From positions 248,001 through 312,000 of the forward strand of contig NZ_JMIP02000017.1 of NCBI RefSeq assembly GCF_000691505.1: a DNA stretch of 64,000 nucleotides, given 5' to 3'. Each line of letters opens with the position of its first letter. Within the stretch, counting starts at the first letter, position 1. Below the pieces are notes generated by a model. It was not told where the DNA came from. It did no database searches and saw only the letters and a list, made by a program, of their open reading frames with translations. Below are positions 24,687 to 34,003 of this stretch, piece by piece. Source of the stretch: Halostagnicola sp. A56 (lineage in GTDB: Archaea; Halobacteriota; Halobacteria; Halobacteriales; Natrialbaceae). The translations under genes and the position numbers were made by a program.

Positions 24687-25301
24687 ATGCAAGAAACAGC
24701 AGTCGCGAAACGCAAACTCGAGGACGAAGTCGCCGAGAACCGCGACCCTGACCACGACATCGACCCGCTGTTCGTCAACCGCTGGTCGCCGCGTGCGATG
24801 ACCGGCGAAGCGCTCGCCGAAGACGAGTACCTCCCGCTGTTCGAAGCCGCTCGGTGGGCTCCTTCTGCGTTCAACAATCAGCACTGGCGATTTATTATCG
24901 CGACGCGAGAGGACGACGAGTGGGACCAGTTCGTCGACCTTCTGAACGAGGGCAACGCTTGGGCCGAAGACGCTGGCGTCCTCGCGGTCGTCGTCTCCAA
25001 GACGACGTTCGACCACAACGGTGAACCCGCGCCGGTCCACTCCTTCGATACCGGCGCGGCGTGGCAGAACCTCGCGCTCGAGGGCGCGCGTCGCGGCCTT
25101 GCGGTCCACGGAATGGCCGGGTTCGATTACGAGCGAGCCGCCGAAGTGCTCGAGGTTCCCGACGAGTTCGATGTCGAAGCGATGTTCGCGGTCGGCGAGC
25201 GCGCACCGCCCGAAACGCTGCCGGACGAACTCGAGGAGCGAGAAGAGCCGAGCGGCCGGAAGCCCCTCTCGGAGATCGTCCACCGCGGCGGGTTCGAGTA
25301 A
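24687..25301 (+). CDS. Nitroreductase-family protein
   Basis: A 204-residue FMN-dependent oxidoreductase. It contains LFVNRWSPRAMTGEALAEDE and FEAARWAPSAFNNQHWRFII, the two FMN-binding segments of the family, and later AWQNLALEGARRGLAVHGMA and FAVGERAPPETLP. Proteins with the NRWSPRAM start reduce nitro compounds, quinones or similar electrophiles with NAD(P)H; the natural substrate is unknown. ATG 24687 is used; GTG 24681 is two codons upstream. It is transcribed alone, just after the vapBC relic. Confidence 0.88.
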   Translation: MQETAVAKRKLEDEVAENRDPDHDIDPLFVNRWSPRAMTGEALAEDEYLPLFEAARWAPSAFNNQHWRFIIATREDDEWDQFVDLLNEGNAWAEDAGVLAVVVSKTTFDHNGEPAPVHSFDTGAAWQNLALEGARRGLAVHGMAGFDYERAAEVLEVPDEFDVEAMFAVGERAPPETLPDELEEREEPSGRKPLSEIVHRGGFE

Positions 25302-25486
25302 CGGATGTAGGGCGAACGGACAGATTTCGGTGTCGACGTTCAAGCGGATTTTCGATTCATACCGGCGTGCTGTGTACGCTGATCGTACGTGATTCTATTT
25401 TCCCCTTACAGCCGTCATTCGGGTTGTTCGTACTCCCTACCTCCGGAAAATTATTTACCCAGGATATAGTTGTCTCTCCCTGCATC

Positions 25487-28063
25487 ATGACAAATAATGA
25501 CACACTCGGGTCCGATGAAACGGACGCGTCCCGGCGCACCTTCATGAAAGCGGCCGGGACTGCGACGGCGACCTCGGGCGTCGCCATCGGATCGAACACC
25601 GTTGCAGCCGGCGAGAAGGGAGACCGGATGAACGCACGAGGAATCGATCAGTTGCTCGAGGAGCTAACGCTCGAGCAGAAGGTCGGACAGATGACGCAGG
25701 TCGCGATCGACAACCTCGGCGAGGGGTTCGGTCCCGACACCGCGTTCAACGACCACGACGACATCGACACGCTGGGGGAACTCTTTACCGAACTCCACGT
25801 GGGCTCGATCCTCAACGGCGGCGCGACGGGGCCGACGTTCGACGGCGAGGAGTTCGTCGCGGGACTCAACCGGCTACAGAAGTTCACCGTGGATCACACC
25901 GATCCCGCGATACCCTTCATCTGGGGCTGTGACGCCCTGCACGGGAACACCCTGCTCGAGGGCTGTACGAGCTTTCCACAGCGGCTGAACATGGGCGTCA
26001 CTCGCGACATCGATCTGGTCGAGAGCGCGGCGACCCACACTGGTGGGGAGATCGCGGCGATGGGCGGCCACTGGATCTTCGGACCGACCCTCGACGTCCT
26101 CCGCGATATGCGCTGGGGCCGGTTCTTCGAAGGCCACAGCGAAGACTCGATGCTGCTCGGCGAGATGGGGAAAGCCCGTGCCCGCGGCTTCCAGCACACG
26201 GGTCGGGTCACCGCGACGGTCAAACACTTCGCGGGCTACGGCACGCCGAACACCGGCTCGGACCGGACCCACGCCCGGACTTCGATGCGGGACCTTCGAA
26301 CCAGGCAGTTCGACCCCTATCGGCGCGGACTCGAGGAGGCCAAGACGGTGATGGTAAACAGCGGTGCGGTCAACGGCAAGCCAGCCCACGTCTCGCGCTG
26401 GCTCCTGACGACCGTGCTGCGTGACCGGTTCGGCTTCGAGGGCGTCGTCCTGACCGACTGGGACGACTTCGAGCGGCTGATCAGCAACCACGAGTACCTG
26501 CCGGATACCGACGAGGGCTGGCGGGAGGCCGTCAGACGGGGTATCGAGGCCGGCGTCGACATGCACATGTGCGGCGGGGCGGTCGCACCGACGCGGTTCA
26601 TCGATACCGCCGTCGACCTCGTCGAGAGCGGCGAGCTTTCGGAAGCCCGAATCGACGAGTCGGTCCGGCGCATCCTCGCGCTCAAGGCCGATCTCGGACT
26701 GTTCGAGGAGCCGCTCGTGCCGGAAGACGAGATCGGTGACCTCGTCGGCGGCGCACAAGATGTCTCCGAGCGCCTCGCGAAGGAGTCGCTGGTCCTCCTG
26801 CGAAACGAGGAGGAGACGCTGCCGTTCGAAGGCGTCGAGAACCTGCTGCTGACCGGTCCCGGCGTCCTCGAGGGAACGAAGAACCGGTTTCTGATGCAAC
26901 ACGGCGGCTGGACGCTCGGCTGGCAGGGAATCGAGGATGGCAACCTGACCGAGGACGGCCCGCGCCCGCGCCAGAACACGATCGAGGGTGAACTGAAATC
27001 GCGGCTCGGCGACGGGTTCACGCACGTCCCGACGGAGTACGATCCGGCCGCTTTTGAGAGCCTCTACGAGAACTTCGACAACGGCTTTTTCGACGTGACC
27101 GACGAGCAGGAGGCGGCGGTCCGCAAGGCCGCACCCGGCTCCGACGCGGTCGTCGTCGTTCTCGGCGAGGGAACGCACAACGAGGGCTTCGGCGATCGGG
27201 ACAAGATGCGGTTTCCACCCGCCCAGCGCGAACTCGTCGAACTCGTCGACGCCGAGACGGACGACGACACCCCGCTCGTCGGCGTGATCCTCGCCGGAAG
27301 CCCACGCGGCACGGCTGAGACCTTCGAGCACCTTGATGCGGTCGTGTTCGCCGGCCAGCCGGGTAGCGATACCGGCGTCGCGGTTGTCGACACACTCTTT
27401 GGCGACTACAACCCCTCGGGGAAACTCCCGTTCACCTGGGAAGCAAACGTCGGGCACGTGCCACAGATTTACGACGAGTACCCGCCGCGTCACCCCGACA
27501 GCGCCGGCGATCAGATGGTCCAGTACGAGTTCGGTCACGGCCTCTCCTACACCGACTGGGAGTACTCCGATCTGTCGCTGTCGACCGACGCCGTGAAAGA
27601 CCCCGCGTCGACGCCGACGATCACCGCGCAGGTAACCGTCCACAACACGGGCGACACGGACGGCGAACACATCGTCGAGGTGTACAACACCGAGTCCTAC
27701 GGCTCCGTGCTCCAGCCCCACCGACGGCTGATGGGCTTCGAGCGGGTGTCCGTAGCCGCTGGCGACAGCGAAACCGTCTCTCTCGAGCTGGATCTGTCGA
27801 CGCTCGAGGTCGTCCCCGGTGACGTGCCCGGCTGGCGCTCGAGAGTCGTCGAAGCCGGGGAGTACGAACTCACGGTCGGCTCCGACTGGGGCGTGAACGC
27901 GAGCGGCGAGGACGGCGGTGAGACGGCGACGCTGACCGTCGGAAAGACCGCTTCGATCACCGACCCCGAACCGACGCCGGGTCGCTACGACATCGACAAC
28001 GACGGCGACGAGGACTTCGCGGACGTGATGGAACTCTACCGGAAACTCAAGCACCGGCGCTGA
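25487..28063 (+). CDS. Secreted glycoside hydrolase family 3 (beta-glucosidase-like) with C-terminal dockerin-like motif
   Basis: An 858-residue exported enzyme. The Tat signal is SRRTFMKAAGTATATSGVAI near residues 16-36. The GH3 N-domain starts at LLEELTLEQKVGQMTQVAID and includes PFIWGCDALHGNT, GHWIFGPTLDVLRDMRWGR, KHFAGYGTPNTGSDRTHAR and GVVLTDWDDFERL, whose first Asp is the expected nucleophile. The second domain (about 425-650) and the fibronectin-III-like domain (about 730-840) follow. The last 25 residues, YDIDNDGDEDFADVMELYRK, form one dockerin-like calcium loop and helix. TTATTTA at about 25450-25456 is a TATA candidate. The enzyme probably releases glucose from beta-glucans outside the cell. 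Confidence 0.92.
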   Translation: MTNNDTLGSDETDASRRTFMKAAGTATATSGVAIGSNTVAAGEKGDRMNARGIDQLLEELTLEQKVGQMTQVAIDNLGEGFGPDTAFNDHDDIDTLGELFTELHVGSILNGGATGPTFDGEEFVAGLNRLQKFTVDHTDPAIPFIWGCDALHGNTLLEGCTSFPQRLNMGVTRDIDLVESAATHTGGEIAAMGGHWIFGPTLDVLRDMRWGRFFEGHSEDSMLLGEMGKARARGFQHTGRVTATVKHFAGYGTPNTGSDRTHARTSMRDLRTRQFDPYRRGLEEAKTVMVNSGAVNGKPAHVSRWLLTTVLRDRFGFEGVVLTDWDDFERLISNHEYLPDTDEGWREAVRRGIEAGVDMHMCGGAVAPTRFIDTAVDLVESGELSEARIDESVRRILALKADLGLFEEPLVPEDEIGDLVGGAQDVSERLAKESLVLLRNEEETLPFEGVENLLLTGPGVLEGTKNRFLMQHGGWTLGWQGIEDGNLTEDGPRPRQNTIEGELKSRLGDGFTHVPTEYDPAAFESLYENFDNGFFDVTDEQEAAVRKAAPGSDAVVVVLGEGTHNEGFGDRDKMRFPPAQRELVELVDAETDDDTPLVGVILAGSPRGTAETFEHLDAVVFAGQPGSDTGVAVVDTLFGDYNPSGKLPFTWEANVGHVPQIYDEYPPRHPDSAGDQMVQYEFGHGLSYTDWEYSDLSLSTDAVKDPASTPTITAQVTVHNTGDTDGEHIVEVYNTESYGSVLQPHRRLMGFERVSVAAGDSETVSLELDLSTLEVVPGDVPGWRSRVVEAGEYELTVGSDWGVNASGEDGGETATLTVGKTASITDPEPTPGRYDIDNDGDEDFADVMELYRKLKHRR

Positions 28064-28220
28064 CTGGTACACGCCGACAGCGCTCACCGTGCACCCGATA
28101 CGATCTGACTGGCACCCCGCGGCGCTGGCTGGCACACCTACGGTGTTGCCCGCGCACCCGACCCGATGGCGCTAACTGGCGCACGCGAACCGATATTTCT
28201 TATGCGCTGACTCGGGCACT
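28060..28220 (+). repeat. Five degenerate copies of GCGCTGACTGGCACAC
   Basis: Copies are gcgctgactggtacac (28060), atctgactggcacccc (28104), gcgctggctggcacac (28121), gcgctaactggcgcac (28171) and gcgctgactcgggcac (28205). They fill the space between the GH3 stop and the creatininase gene. Spacing is irregular (17-50 bases). The first copy includes the GH3 stop codon. Confidence 0.5.
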
Positions 28221-28227
28221 CCCCATA

Positions 28228-28917
28228 ATGCAACTCGAGACGAGTTCCTGGACCGAGGTAGAAGAGACAGCGCCGACGACCGCGCTCTTGCCCGTCGGCA
28301 GCACGGAACAACACGGCCCGCACGCGCCGGTCGGTACCGACACGATTATCGCGCGGGCGATGGCCGAGGCGGCAGACCGCGAGTCGACGGCGGATTCGGT
28401 CGTGCTGCCGACGCTTCCCGTCGGCGTCGCACCGTACCACGGACACTTTCCTGGGTCGCTTTCGGTTTCGCCCGAGACGCTCCGCAGCTACGTCCGCGAC
28501 GTCCTCGAGTCGCTGTCTGACTCGAGCGTCGAGCGGGTCGTGTTCGTCAACGGCCACGGGGGCAACGGTGGGACGCTCGGGAACCTGGCCCGCGAGGTCG
28601 CCGACGCTGCGGAACTCGACCTCGAGGCGTTCCTCTGGGAGTGGATGCGCGCCGTCGACGAACACGTCGGCCACGCGGGCGAACTCGAGACGGCCGTCTT
28701 GCTCTACCTGTGTCCCGACGACGTCGGCGACCCCGTCGCCGGCGATGCCCTCGAGTGGGACGACACGGTCGACGGCGGCGTCGGTCACCGGTTCACGGAG
28801 GAGTTCAGCGAGAACGGCGCGGTCGGAGATGCAACCGAAGCGACGGCAGAACAGGGCGAAGCGGTGTTCGAGACGGCGGTCGACGCGCTCTGTTCGTTTC
28901 TGGATCGGATCGAGTAA
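28228..28917 (+). CDS. Creatininase-family metal-dependent amidohydrolase
   Basis: A 229-residue protein with the family's metal ligands: LLPVGSTEQHGPHAPVGTDT (Glu, His and Asp), FVNGHGGNGG (His) and VGHAGELETAVLLYL (Glu). Relatives include creatininase, the archaeal formamide hydrolase ArfB in riboflavin and F420 synthesis, and MftE peptidase. An archaeal ArfB role is plausible because of the size, but no riboflavin or F420 gene is adjacent to support it. It starts nine bases after the degenerate repeat array and precedes the quinone reductase gene. Confidence 0.87.
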   Translation: MQLETSSWTEVEETAPTTALLPVGSTEQHGPHAPVGTDTIIARAMAEAADRESTADSVVLPTLPVGVAPYHGHFPGSLSVSPETLRSYVRDVLESLSDSSVERVVFVNGHGGNGGTLGNLAREVADAAELDLEAFLWEWMRAVDEHVGHAGELETAVLLYLCPDDVGDPVAGDALEWDDTVDGGVGHRFTEEFSENGAVGDATEATAEQGEAVFETAVDALCSFLDRIE

Positions 28918-29000
28918 TTCACCCCCGACACCACAACGTTCCCCGTTCGATCGCCGCGACCGCCGCATATTCCTCGGCGGCGGCCGAACGGCGAACCGAC

Positions 29001-29999
29001 ATGCCTTCCGAGATGACCGCCCACGTGATCGAGGAGTACGGCGATCCGGATGTCTTCGCGGAAACCACGCGCGACGTTCCGGAACCAGACCCCGAAGAGA
29101 TTCGCGTCGAGGTCGTCGCCTCGAGCGTCAACCCCGTCGACTACAAGATCCGACAGGGTGCGATTCCCGATTTCGCGCCCGACCTCCCCGCGACGCTTCA
29201 CTGTGACGTGTCCGGCGTCGTCGACGCCGTCGGCGCGGATGTCACGCGGTTCGAGGCGGGAGACGAGGTGTACGGAATGCCCGGTGGCGCGGGGCGGCAG
29301 GGCTCGCTCGCCGACTACGTCGTCGGCCACGCGGGAACCTTCGCTCACGCTCCGAAGTCGATACCGCTCGAGGAGAGTGCGGCGCTCCCGGTCGTCGCGC
29401 TCACCGCCTGGGAGATGCTCGTCGAGAAGGCGACGGTCTCGCTCGGCGACGACGTGCTCGTCTACGGTGCGACGGGTGGCGTCGGCCACGTCGGCGTTCA
29501 GGTGGCGGACTGGCTCGGCGCGCACACGGTCGCGACGGCCTCGAGCGACGACAAACGCGAACTCGCGAGCGCGCTCGGAGCGGACGCAACCGTCGACTAC
29601 ACCGCAACCGAGGTCGAATCCTACGTCGCAGAACACGCGAGCGACGGGGGCTTCGACGTCGTCTTCGATCCAATCGGCGACGATCACATCCAGACGGCCT
29701 TCGAGGCCGTCCGACCGTACGGCACCGTCGTCACGACCGAGTCGAGTTCGACCCAGGACCTCTCGGCGATGCACCAGCGCTCGCTCGAGCTCGGCGTCGT
29801 GCTCGTTATCCTCCCGGTCTTGCTCGGCGAGCACCAAGGACGGATCGGCCGCGAACTCGCGGATATTGCCACGCTGGTCGACGACGAAGTCATCGAGCCG
29901 CACATCGACGACCGATTCGCCTTCGAGAACGTCGCCGAGGCGCATCGACGCGCCGAAGAAGGGGATTTCACCGGCAAGATACTGCTCGTCAACAAGTAA
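29001..29999 (+). CDS. Zinc-free medium-chain dehydrogenase (NADPH:quinone reductase-like)
   Basis: A 332-residue MDR-superfamily protein. The GroES-like N-domain has VVASSVNPVDYKIRQGAIPD and GDEVYGMPGGAGRQGSLADY. The Rossmann domain has VLVYGATGGVGHVGVQVADW as the NADPH-binding loop. No structural or catalytic zinc cysteines are seen, so quinone oxidoreductase or enoyl reductase activity is more likely than alcohol dehydrogenase. The start MPSEMTAHVIEEYGDPDVF is chosen because the family begins there. A second enzyme of this type is at 44177-45148. A 29-bp tandem repeat begins immediately after the stop. Confidence 0.88.
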   Translation: MPSEMTAHVIEEYGDPDVFAETTRDVPEPDPEEIRVEVVASSVNPVDYKIRQGAIPDFAPDLPATLHCDVSGVVDAVGADVTRFEAGDEVYGMPGGAGRQGSLADYVVGHAGTFAHAPKSIPLEESAALPVVALTAWEMLVEKATVSLGDDVLVYGATGGVGHVGVQVADWLGAHTVATASSDDKRELASALGADATVDYTATEVESYVAEHASDGGFDVVFDPIGDDHIQTAFEAVRPYGTVVTTESSSTQDLSAMHQRSLELGVVLVILPVLLGEHQGRIGRELADIATLVDDEVIEPHIDDRFAFENVAEAHRRAEEGDFTGKILLVNK

Positions 30000-30115
30000 T
30001 CGACTCGCCGTTGGCTACGCTGGAGTGATCAACTCGACGTTCATCTCGCTGGAATAATCGACTCGCCGTTGACCTCGTCGGAGTGACCGACTCGGCGTCC
30101 GCCACGCTGGTATCC
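30000..30115 (+). repeat. Four tandem copies of a 29-bp unit
   Basis: Units at 30000-30028, 30029-30057, 30058-30086 and 30087-30115 share the pattern tcRActcgNcgttNNcctcgctggaRtRa with an exact period of 29. The first begins on the base after the TAA of the quinone reductase gene, and the units themselves end in TGA or TAA-like triplets. The array fills the convergent space before the stop of the ABC substrate-binding protein (30126). It could act as a bidirectional terminator or be a slippage product. Confidence 0.65.
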
Positions 30116-30125
30116 GTTCCCGATT

Positions 30126-31676
30126 TCACTCGTCGCCGACGGTGATCGACTCGAGGCCGTACCTCGATTCGATCGGGTGCGGTTCGTAGCCGTTCACGTC
30201 GCTTGCGGTCGCGACGACGGTGGTGTAGTTCGTGAGAAACGCGACCGGCGACTCCTCGAGGACGATCGACTGGATCTCGTAGTAGCGCTCTTTTCGCGCC
30301 GTCCGATCCGTCAGTTCGCGCGCTTCCTCGAGAAGTATGTCGACGGTCTCGTTTTCGTAGCCGTGGTGGAGCGTCGCCTCCTCGGAGTGAAACAGCTCGG
30401 CGAGTCGATCGGGATCCGGATAGTAGAGCGTCCCCCAGGACGTGAGGTAGGCGTCAAAGGGTCCCTGACTGACCTGCTCGAGCATGGCGTTGTACTCGAT
30501 CGTCCGCACGTTGACGTCGAAGCCGACCGCCGAGAGGTCCGACTGCAACACCTCGGCGATCAGCGGGAGGCTCCTGGCGTCGAACGTGGGGATCTCGATC
30601 TCGAGCGTCTGTCCGTCGCGCGTTCGAACGCTGTCCTGACCGGATTCGGCCGACCAACCGGCGTCTGAGAGCAGGCGGCGAGCCTGTTCGGGGTCGTGGC
30701 CGTAGCCGTCCAGATCGGGGTTCGCCCACTCGGTCACGTCCGCCGAAAACGGTCCGACGGCCGGATCGTCGACGCCCTCGAGGACCGACTCGGTGAGCGA
30801 CTCGAGATCCACCGCGTAGTTTACCGCTCGCCGGACACGCTCGTCGTCGAACGGCGCCGAGGTCGTATCGAACGTCAGGAACCTGATCCGTGGGATTTCG
30901 GGCGTGTACACGTCGATACCGTCGGCCGATTCGAGCGCGTCGATCGCCCGTCGCGGCAGGATTCTCGCCATCTCGAGTTCGCCGTTCTCGAGTTTCATGC
31001 GCCGCGTCTGATCGTCCTTGACGCGTTCGTAGCGGACGGATTCGATCGCCGGCTCGTCGCCGTAGTACGCCGCGTGTCGGGTACACGAGAGCCCGCCGGC
31101 GCTCTCGAAGGAGTCGACTGCGAACGGCCCGGTGCTGACCGGCTCCGCGACCGAGCCGTCCTCGTCGAACGTGGCCGGATTCAGAATCACCGCCTCGTTT
31201 CGCGAGAGGTGGGCCGGGAGGGGCGAAAACGGGGTTTCGGTCTCGACGACGACCGTGGCGTCGTCCGTCGCTTCGGCCCCTTCAATCGGAAGCGCCGCGA
31301 AAGCGGCAGACTCGAGCGTGCGCTCGAGCGATTCGACCGCGGCCGCCGCGTCGAGTGAATCATCGTCGTGGAAAGTCACGTCCTCGCGCAGCGTGAACTG
31401 CCAGCGATGCTCGTCGAGGCGCTCCCAGTCGGTCGCGAGTTCGGGCGCTGGGTTCGCGTCGTAATCGACGCCCACCAGCGCTTCCGTGACGCCGAGGCGT
31501 CGGAGCATGCTGCCGCCGTCGAGCGGGTCTGGGGAGGCCTCCCACGGCGCGCCGATTCGCATGTCTTCCGTCTCGATATCGCTCGAGAGACAGCCGGCGA
31601 GGGCGAGAACGCCGGCTCCGGCGGCCGTTTTCAGCGCGGTACGCCGATTCATCTGACTCTGTATTCGCTTTCTCAT
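30126..31676 (-). CDS. ABC transporter substrate-binding lipoprotein, dipeptide/nickel (family 5)
   Basis: A 516-residue exported binding protein. The signal has [20 protein letters not shown] with the lipobox Cys at about residue 29, so it is anchored by lipid outside the membrane. The mature domain has the family 5 pattern: [55 protein letters not shown] and [12 protein letters not shown]. The ATG at 31676 overlaps the stop of the corrected upstream ATPase gene as ATGA (31673-31676), which supports both the start and the frameshift correction. It is last in a four-gene operon. The ligand could be peptides, nickel or another solute. Confidence 0.9.
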   Translation of the reverse strand: MRKRIQSQMNRRTALKTAAGAGVLALAGCLSSDIETEDMRIGAPWEASPDPLDGGSMLRRLGVTEALVGVDYDANPAPELATDWERLDEHRWQFTLREDVTFHDDDSLDAAAAVESLERTLESAAFAALPIEGAEATDDATVVVETETPFSPLPAHLSRNEAVILNPATFDEDGSVAEPVSTGPFAVDSFESAGGLSCTRHAAYYGDEPAIESVRYERVKDDQTRRMKLENGELEMARILPRRAIDALESADGIDVYTPEIPRIRFLTFDTTSAPFDDERVRRAVNYAVDLESLTESVLEGVDDPAVGPFSADVTEWANPDLDGYGHDPEQARRLLSDAGWSAESGQDSVRTRDGQTLEIEIPTFDARSLPLIAEVLQSDLSAVGFDVNVRTIEYNAMLEQVSQGPFDAYLTSWGTLYYPDPDRLAELFHSEEATLHHGYENETVDILLEEARELTDRTARKERYYEIQSIVLEESPVAFLTNYTTVVATASDVNGYEPHPIESRYGLESITVGDE

Positions 31677-34002
31677 TTGTGATTTCGATCGTTCATTTTC
31701 GATAGCGGTCGTTCGATCCGTCCGTCCGTTCGCTGTTCGACTGCTGGTCTGCCGTTCCAATCCGGCGCGTACAGGCACCGAGACTTCGAATCGCCCGTCG
31801 CCTTGAGCGACGGATCGACTCGAGTACACTCCTCGGTCGCGGCCGGGCAACGGGGGTGAAACGCACACCCTTCCGGCGGCGCCGACGGGTCTGGTGGATC
31901 ACCGGCGAGCGACGGCCGTCGGACCCATCAGACGCGGATAGCCGCGGGCTGGCGTCCAGTAACGCCCGTGTGTACGGGTGGGTCGGGTCGGACATCGTCC
32001 GATCGACCGGTCCGACCTCGACGAACCGTCCGAGATACATCGTCGCGACGCGGTCGGCAACGGTCCGCACGACTGCGAGGTCGTGGGACACGAACAGGTA
32101 CGCGATCTCGAGTCGGTCCTGAAGGTCCGCGAGGAGGGCCAGTATCGTCGCCTGCGTCGACGGGTCGAGGGCGGCCGTCGGCTCGTCGAGGACGAGTACC
32201 GACGGCTCCAGCGCGAGCGCTCGAGCGATCGCGACGCGCTGGCGTTGCCCGCCCGAGAGCTGGCGCGGATACCGATCGGCCAGATCGGGCGAGAGCGCCA
32301 CGAGCGAGAGAACCTCGTCGACGCGATCCGAACGCCGTACATCCTCCCACCCGGCCTCGATCAGCGGCTCCGCGATCGACTGCCCGACCGTCCGCTTCGG
32401 ATTGAGACTCGCTCCCGGGTTCTGGAAGACGGTGCCGATCTCGGCGAGCTGGTCGCTCGTCCGGGAGCCGACGCCGCCGACGGCCTCTCCGCGAAGGCGA
32501 ACGGTCCCCGCCGTCGGCTCCTCGAGTCCGGTGACGAGCCGCGCGAGCGTCGATTTCCCACAGCCACTTTCGCCGACGAGCGCGAGCGTCTCGCCCGCCG
32601 ATAGCTCGAGTGAGACGCCTCTGACCGCACGGATGGGGCCATCCGTTCCGAGCCACGGGAGCCGATCGACGAGCGATTCGGACCCTCGGAAGCGCTTTCG
32701 CACGTCCTCGAGTTCGATCACGGATCGGTCCGAGCGCTCGCCGGACGGACCGGGACCCACCTGAGCGTAGGTGGTAGATGTCTCCGGCACCTCGGCGTCG
32801 GTGCCCGGACGGCGGGCGGTCGACCCACCGTCGACCATCGGTTTCGGGCCGTTGCCTCGCTTGCGAGACGACCCGTTTTCGTCGAGGCCGTCCCTGGACC
32901 GGGTTGGGTCCCGGGTCGCCATCGACTCGAGCGTTACCTCTCTCGCCTCCCGTACGCCGCAGCGAACGGTGTGAGCGTCGCTCTCGAGTCGGCTCGAGTG
33001 CTCGCCGTCCACGACGACCGTCGGCTGACTGCGTTCCCGACAGGTCGGCCGCGCGAACGAACAGCGGTCGGCGAAGACGCACCCGGACGGCGGGGCGGAT
33101 CGGTCCGACGGCGATCCGGAGAGCGTCGGCGATCGCGACCCTGGGTCGGACCGATCGGATACTCGGGAGTCGGATCGGTCGGGAAGACAGCCGAGCAACG
33201 TCTTCGTATACGGGTGAGCGGGGTTCGAACGAATCGAATCGACCGGTCCCCGCTCGACGATATCGCCGTCGTACATGACGAGGACGCGGTCGCAGCGTTC
33301 CGCGACGACCCCGAAGTCGTGACTGATCAGGAGCACGCCCATCTCGGCGGCGTCGGTGAGCGTCTCGAGTCGATCGAGAACTGCGCGCTGGGTCGTCGTG
33401 TCGAGTCCCGTCGTCGGCTCGTCGGCGATCAGGACCGCGGGCCGGCGAGCGAGCGCGATGGCGAGCAGTATCCGCTGGCGCATACCGCCGCTGCACTGGT
33501 GGGGGTAGGCGTCGATCAGCGTCTCGGGTCGCGGGATGCCCACGGTTTCGAGTAACTCGAGGACGCGCTGTCTCGTCCGTCGCGTCCGAAGACGGGAACG
33601 CATGCTCGTAGCGAGTTCATCCAGTATCGACCGGCTGCCCCCGCTCGAGGCTCGGATCGCCTCCGCGATCTGTTCGCCGACCGTGTAGACCGGATTGAGC
33701 GCCGTCGACGGGTCCTGGAACACGAGCGCGAGCGATCGAGCGCGCAGGCGTCGACGCGTGCGTTCGTCGGCGGTCGTCATCTCGATTCCGTCGAACTCGA
33801 TGCGTCCCTCGACGATTTCCCCCGGCTCCTCGAGCCCGACGATCGATCGCGCCGTGACCGACTTGCCACAGCCGCTCTCGCCGACGAGGCCGACGGTTTC
33901 GCCGGGCTCGAGTTCGAACGATGCCCCGTTGACGGCGTATACCGGGTCCGAGTCGCTCTGGAATCGAACGTGGAGATCTTCGACCGTTAGCGTCGAATCC
34001 AC
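31673..34002 (-). CDS. Fused double ABC ATPase of a dipeptide/nickel-type importer (3' frameshift)
   Basis: A protein carrying both ATPase subunits (DppD- and DppF-like) in one chain. Domain 1: Walker [21 protein letters not shown], signature [19 protein letters not shown], Walker [13 protein letters not shown], then a Cys-rich peptide-transporter tail ([14 protein letters not shown]). Domain 2: [54 protein letters not shown]. As read, the frame ends at 31693 with an Arg-rich tail. Restoring one G near 31901-31904 gives [31 protein letters not shown] and [10 protein letters not shown], the expected Cys tail, and a stop at 31673 that overlaps the next ATG. The corrected length is 776 residues. 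The start is GTG, one base after the DppC stop. Confidence 0.9.
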
Positions 34003-34003
34003 G

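Noticed and set aside
25874-28135. A 753-codon minus-strand frame
   Set aside because: Antisense of the GH3 gene; no family motif, and the GH3 frame has all expected catalytic and signal features.
31928-33496. A 522-codon Arg-rich minus-strand frame inside the ABC ATPase
   Set aside because: Alternative frame of the same strand as the ATPase; extreme Arg content shows it is not coding.
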